Source of the DNA: JABHIE01 sp964584805 | Lineage (GTDB): Bacteria > Planctomycetota > UBA1135 | NCBI GenBank assembly: GCA_964584805.1 | Contig: CAZPAY010000001.1 | Location: 276,405-340,404 of the forward strand | DNA length: 64,000 nucleotides | Direction of reading: 5' to 3' | Shown: positions 61,219 to 64,000 of the stretch, one piece after another | Numbering within the stretch: position 1 is the first letter of the stretch | How the letters are laid out: every line of letters begins with the position of its first letter | Notes under the pieces: generated by a model | Told to the model about the DNA's origin: nothing | The model's input: the letters and a program-made list of their open reading frames with translations, nothing else | Database searches by the model: none | Program-made: the position numbers and the translations under genes

Positions 61219-62523
61219 ATGACCCACGAAATCGGCATCGTCTACAAGTACTTCGACCTCATCGACGGCTTTATCCGCGTCAAGGTCGCATCGATGGATG
61301 AATCGCTCGTCGCTCTGGCGGACGGCGTCACCCCACCGAGTCGTCGTGATTACCGCAAACTTGTCGTCGAAAATTGCATTTTGAATCTCGACGAACATGT
61401 ACTGCAGCAGGTGGCGCGCCTCTACCCCGAGGATCTCGCGGCTGCGGAAGATTTGCTTTATCAAATCTGCATCGATGTCAACCCTTCGCTTGAGATTCAC
61501 TCGGTTTCACTGCCCGCTTCAATGACAGCGGAAGAAGTCGAAACTGCTGCACCACAGCAAACACTTGGCCAGGAATTTTTCGAGGCCGCTGCGCCAACTT
61601 TAGAACAAACCGTTTTGAAGGAAGTCGTTGGGCAAGATGATGCCGTCCGCAAAATTTGCAAGAGTGTGCGTAAGGCGGCGAGCTGTCTCAATGACCCCAA
61701 CCGCCCCATTGGTACTTTTTTACTCGTTGGCCGCACCGGCACGGGCAAGACTGAGCTGGCCAAATCGGTGGCTCGCAATCTTTATGGCGCCAACAATTTG
61801 GTGCGACTTGATTGCTCTGAATTTGCACTGCCGCATGAGACGGCAAAGCTGATTGGCGCCCCTCCTGGGTATGTCGGCCACAATGAAGGCGGCACGCTGA
61901 CCGAGGCACTTAAGCGTGATCCGTATTGTGTCGTGCTTTTTGATGAGATTGAAAAGGGGCATGAGAAATTGCACAACATGCTTTTGCAAATTCTCGACGA
62001 AGGCCGCCTGACCGACTCCAAAGGCGAGACGGTAAGTTTCTCAAACGCGATTGTATTAATGACTTCCAATGTCGGTACCGCCGACTACGCTCAAGCCACC
62101 AGCCGCGTCGGTTTTGGTGAAGATGTCTTGGAAGAAAACGATTTCCAGCAACTCACTCAGGCAGCGCTTCGTCGCAACTTTAAGCCCGAATTGCTCAACC
62201 GCCTCGACGGCGTGCTCACTTTCCGCGCGCTCGAAATGGACGCCTGTGCAAAAATCGCCGACATGCAACTCAAGCAAATCCGCGAGCGCGTGAGTCGCGC
62301 CGGCCTGCAAATTCGCTGGACTCCAAGCCTCTGCAAAGCGATGGCCGCGCAAGGTTACAGCGAAGAATATGGTGCACGCGAAGTCCGCCGCACCGTATCG
62401 CAACTCGTCGAAGAGCCGCTTAGTGATGCCATCCTTGAAGGCTCCCTGCCGCAAGGTGAAATCACCATCCGCTGGCGCGGCGGCAAGGTGGTGTTTGAGC
62501 CGAGTAAGAAAGCGGCGGCGTAG
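61219..62523 (+). CDS. Single-ring ClpC/ClpA D2-type AAA+ unfoldase with unfamiliar N-terminal domain
   Basis: A 434-residue AAA+ protein resembling the second ATPase ring of ClpA/ClpB/ClpC. It has Walker A GRTGTGKT (171-178), pore loop GYVG (217-220), Walker B VVLFDE (238-243), arginine finger in LLNRLDG (about 328), and sensor-2 YGAREVRR (384-391), then a Clp C-terminal domain. VGF at 297-299 sits where ClpC/ClpA carry their ClpP-docking loop. Residues 1-125 are not a Clp N-domain, D1 ring or ClpX zinc finger, and I do not recognise them. Confidence 0.85.
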   Translation: MTHEIGIVYKYFDLIDGFIRVKVASMDESLVALADGVTPPSRRDYRKLVVENCILNLDEHVLQQVARLYPEDLAAAEDLLYQICIDVNPSLEIHSVSLPASMTAEEVETAAPQQTLGQEFFEAAAPTLEQTVLKEVVGQDDAVRKICKSVRKAASCLNDPNRPIGTFLLVGRTGTGKTELAKSVARNLYGANNLVRLDCSEFALPHETAKLIGAPPGYVGHNEGGTLTEALKRDPYCVVLFDEIEKGHEKLHNMLLQILDEGRLTDSKGETVSFSNAIVLMTSNVGTADYAQATSRVGFGEDVLEENDFQQLTQAALRRNFKPELLNRLDGVLTFRALEMDACAKIADMQLKQIRERVSRAGLQIRWTPSLCKAMAAQGYSEEYGAREVRRTVSQLVEEPLSDAILEGSLPQGEITIRWRGGKVVFEPSKKAAA

Positions 62524-62536
62524 GTATCCTCTGCAC

Positions 62537-63922
62537 ATGATTTGTGCAGGACTCCTCTTTTGCCTCGCGCTACCGGCGCAATCCATTCCTGAGCCGAGCC
62601 TCGCTCCGGCAGACCACGCCCCAGTTTTAGCACCGGGGCTTTCTGCCGTCTGGTCGGGCGAAGGTGACTTCCCCGAAGGCTCGATTACGCACGAGCGATT
62701 CGAGCGTTTTTTAGGTCGTTCGTTTAAGGGCAAAGTCGTTGGGCAAGATGCGCTCAAGCATATTTTGCAATTACAAGTCATCGAAGCCGGTGCGCGATCC
62801 AACGATTTGGTCGCCGACAAAAAACTTTTGGCTGCTCGCATTCAAGCCGCACGCGATGCCGCCACCGAGGCCGGTTACGAACTCGAAATGTTGGTGCAAG
62901 AGCGCGGCCTCACGATGAAAAAATTCACGCGCTTATTGCGTAACAGCATCTTGCATGAAATGATTGTGCGCAAAGAAGAAAACATCCCCGCTGGCCAAGC
63001 GGTGACAGGCGCGCAACTCCAAGACTGGACGAACAAAGTCATCGAGCCCCTGCTTCAAGAGGCAAAAGCTGCACCGCCCGGCATGGCACTTGACAACCCT
63101 CTCTTCCGCGTAACTGAGCCCGAAGTCGGCAATGTGCTGCGCCGCTCGCTGGGCCCTACGCGATTGCATGAATATCTCGAGCAACTCGTTTTGCAAGAAG
63201 CGATGCCCGCCTGGGCGGCAACGGCTGGGCTAACCATGACCGACGACATCCTTGAGGCTGAAATCAATTGGCGGCGGCAAACGGTTGCAGACAATCCAGC
63301 GTATGCAGGTGCGACTTACGAAGGCCTGCTCGGCACGCAAGGCGCGACAGTCGAGAGCGTGCGGAAGTCAGCCGAGCTACGAGTGGCGGCCTATTTGCGG
63401 TTGTACTCCGAGCGTGAATATCCGGATGCTTGGTTTGCCGTTTTGAGTGATAATATGCGTGCAGATTTTGCTATGAAGTTCGGGCCAAGTCGATTGGCGT
63501 CGTGGTTTTTGCTGCGCACGGTCGATAAGAAAATGACCGAACTCGACCGTGACGCAACCATGGCTGCGGCTGAGTTAGAGGCCTATAAAACTAGAGCGCT
63601 CGTCGAAGGTTTCCACACCCTAGCCGGTAAGTTTTCCGAAGACGACCCCACGCGACGGCGCAATGGCGTGATGGGCTGGATTCACGAGATTGAGCCCGGG
63701 ATTGACCCCGCCGTTTGCGCCGCAGCTTTTGCGGGTGAGCTTGGGTCTGTCATCGGCCCGATTCCTGTCGAAGGCGGTCAGGCTTTGCTGCTTGTTGAAG
63801 AAGAGCGACCAGGGTTAGTTGGCGATGCTTTCAAAGCAGCCGTCCGCCGGTCTTTCCACAAGGATTTGCGGAAGTTGTTTTTGCGGAAGATTGGCTTTGT
63901 GTCGAAATACGGCACTTTGTAA
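62537..63922 (+). CDS. Exported parvulin-type peptidyl-prolyl isomerase
   Basis: A 461-residue protein starting MICAGLLFCLALPAQS, a signal peptide. After SurA-like helices comes a PpiC-like region near the C terminus (about 370-450): HTLAGKFSEDDPTRRRNGVM, GWIHEIEPGID and VIGPIPVEGGQALLLVEEE. The start at 62537 is 14 bases after the Clp-like stop; an upstream in-frame ATG would overlap that gene. It may assist export or folding of outer-membrane proteins. Confidence 0.8.
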   Translation: MICAGLLFCLALPAQSIPEPSLAPADHAPVLAPGLSAVWSGEGDFPEGSITHERFERFLGRSFKGKVVGQDALKHILQLQVIEAGARSNDLVADKKLLAARIQAARDAATEAGYELEMLVQERGLTMKKFTRLLRNSILHEMIVRKEENIPAGQAVTGAQLQDWTNKVIEPLLQEAKAAPPGMALDNPLFRVTEPEVGNVLRRSLGPTRLHEYLEQLVLQEAMPAWAATAGLTMTDDILEAEINWRRQTVADNPAYAGATYEGLLGTQGATVESVRKSAELRVAAYLRLYSEREYPDAWFAVLSDNMRADFAMKFGPSRLASWFLLRTVDKKMTELDRDATMAAAELEAYKTRALVEGFHTLAGKFSEDDPTRRRNGVMGWIHEIEPGIDPAVCAAAFAGELGSVIGPIPVEGGQALLLVEEERPGLVGDAFKAAVRRSFHKDLRKLFLRKIGFVSKYGTL

Positions 63923-63950
63923 TTTTTTATGTTTAACCCCTTCAGTGGGT

Positions 63951-64000
63951 TCACAAAATCGTTTTGCGTTTCGGCACGGGCTTTGGCTGGCTTCGGGCTT
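63951..64000 (-). other. Possible C-terminal end of a convergent gene
   Basis: The minus strand is open from the right edge to a TGA at 63951-63953 and reads SQPKPVPKRKTIL before the stop, a Lys/Pro-rich tail of the kind seen in this genome. Only 16 codons are visible. The plus strand is also open from an ATG at 63929 to the edge, so the call is weak. Confidence 0.2.

Noticed and set aside
62369..62536. Earlier start for the parvulin-type gene
   Set aside because: It would run through the end of the Clp-like gene; the ATG at 62537 begins a clear signal peptide.
63929..64000. Possible new plus-strand gene at the right edge
   Set aside because: Only 24 codons are visible, with no ribosome site or motif; it cannot be told from chance.

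Overview
The window is a densely packed, moderately GC-rich Gram-negative-type bacterial chromosome segment. Genes sit in long same-strand runs with 1- or 4-base stop/start overlaps, and Shine-Dalgarno sequences are often weak. I see no rRNA, tRNA, CRISPR array, insertion sequence or phage gene, and no gap between genes is longer than about 165 bases. Several traits suggest a deep-branching planctomycete or PVC-group relative: an exported FG-GAP protein with a C-terminal beta domain, a soluble Ser/Thr kinase with DLG in place of DFG, exported proteins with concanavalin-like regions, and coiled-coil proteins with an N-terminal anchor. Lineage is inferred from gene style only.

Layout. 1-10447 (minus): hypF-hypC-hypD-hypE-hypA-hypB followed by hoxF-hoxU-hoxY-hoxH, a bidirectional NAD-linked NiFe hydrogenase with its cofactor assembly set; hoxH runs off the left edge. 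10611-12509: yaaA and a threonine-dehydrogenase-like gene. 12574-19058: mreB-mreC-mreD-mrdA-rodA, a complete cell-elongation operon whose PBP2 carries a large helical insertion. 19202-20317: two small or coiled-coil envelope proteins. 20439-23281: lnt and moeA. 23376-31379 (plus): a lipoprotein membrane-fusion subunit and two different RND pumps. 31419-35663 (plus): ribH-nusB-ftsY and an O-antigen-ligase/TPR protein.

35667-55400 (minus) is the most unusual part. It is an apparent operon of about 18-20 kb: FHA protein, GspL/PilM-like, GspM/PilO-like, TPR protein, GspG, GspH, a 1650-residue GspK, GspJ, GspI, an exported DnaJ-type zinc-finger protein, a parvulin-like protein, scpB and a PpiD-like protein. 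It encodes a type II secretion-like pseudopilus platform and tip but no secretin, ATPase or GspF-type membrane protein in the window. Concanavalin/laminin-G-like regions recur in at least four of its proteins, and a short beta module recurs in GspK and GspJ. It may be a specialised surface-binding or uptake pseudopilus.

55479-63922: rsmE (plus), a radC-like gene, a putative gluzincin peptidase and a YkgJ-type cysteine-rich protein (minus), an FG-GAP protein (plus), a Ser/Thr kinase (minus), a single-ring ClpC-type AAA+ unfoldase with an unfamiliar N-terminal domain (plus) and an exported parvulin-type isomerase (plus).
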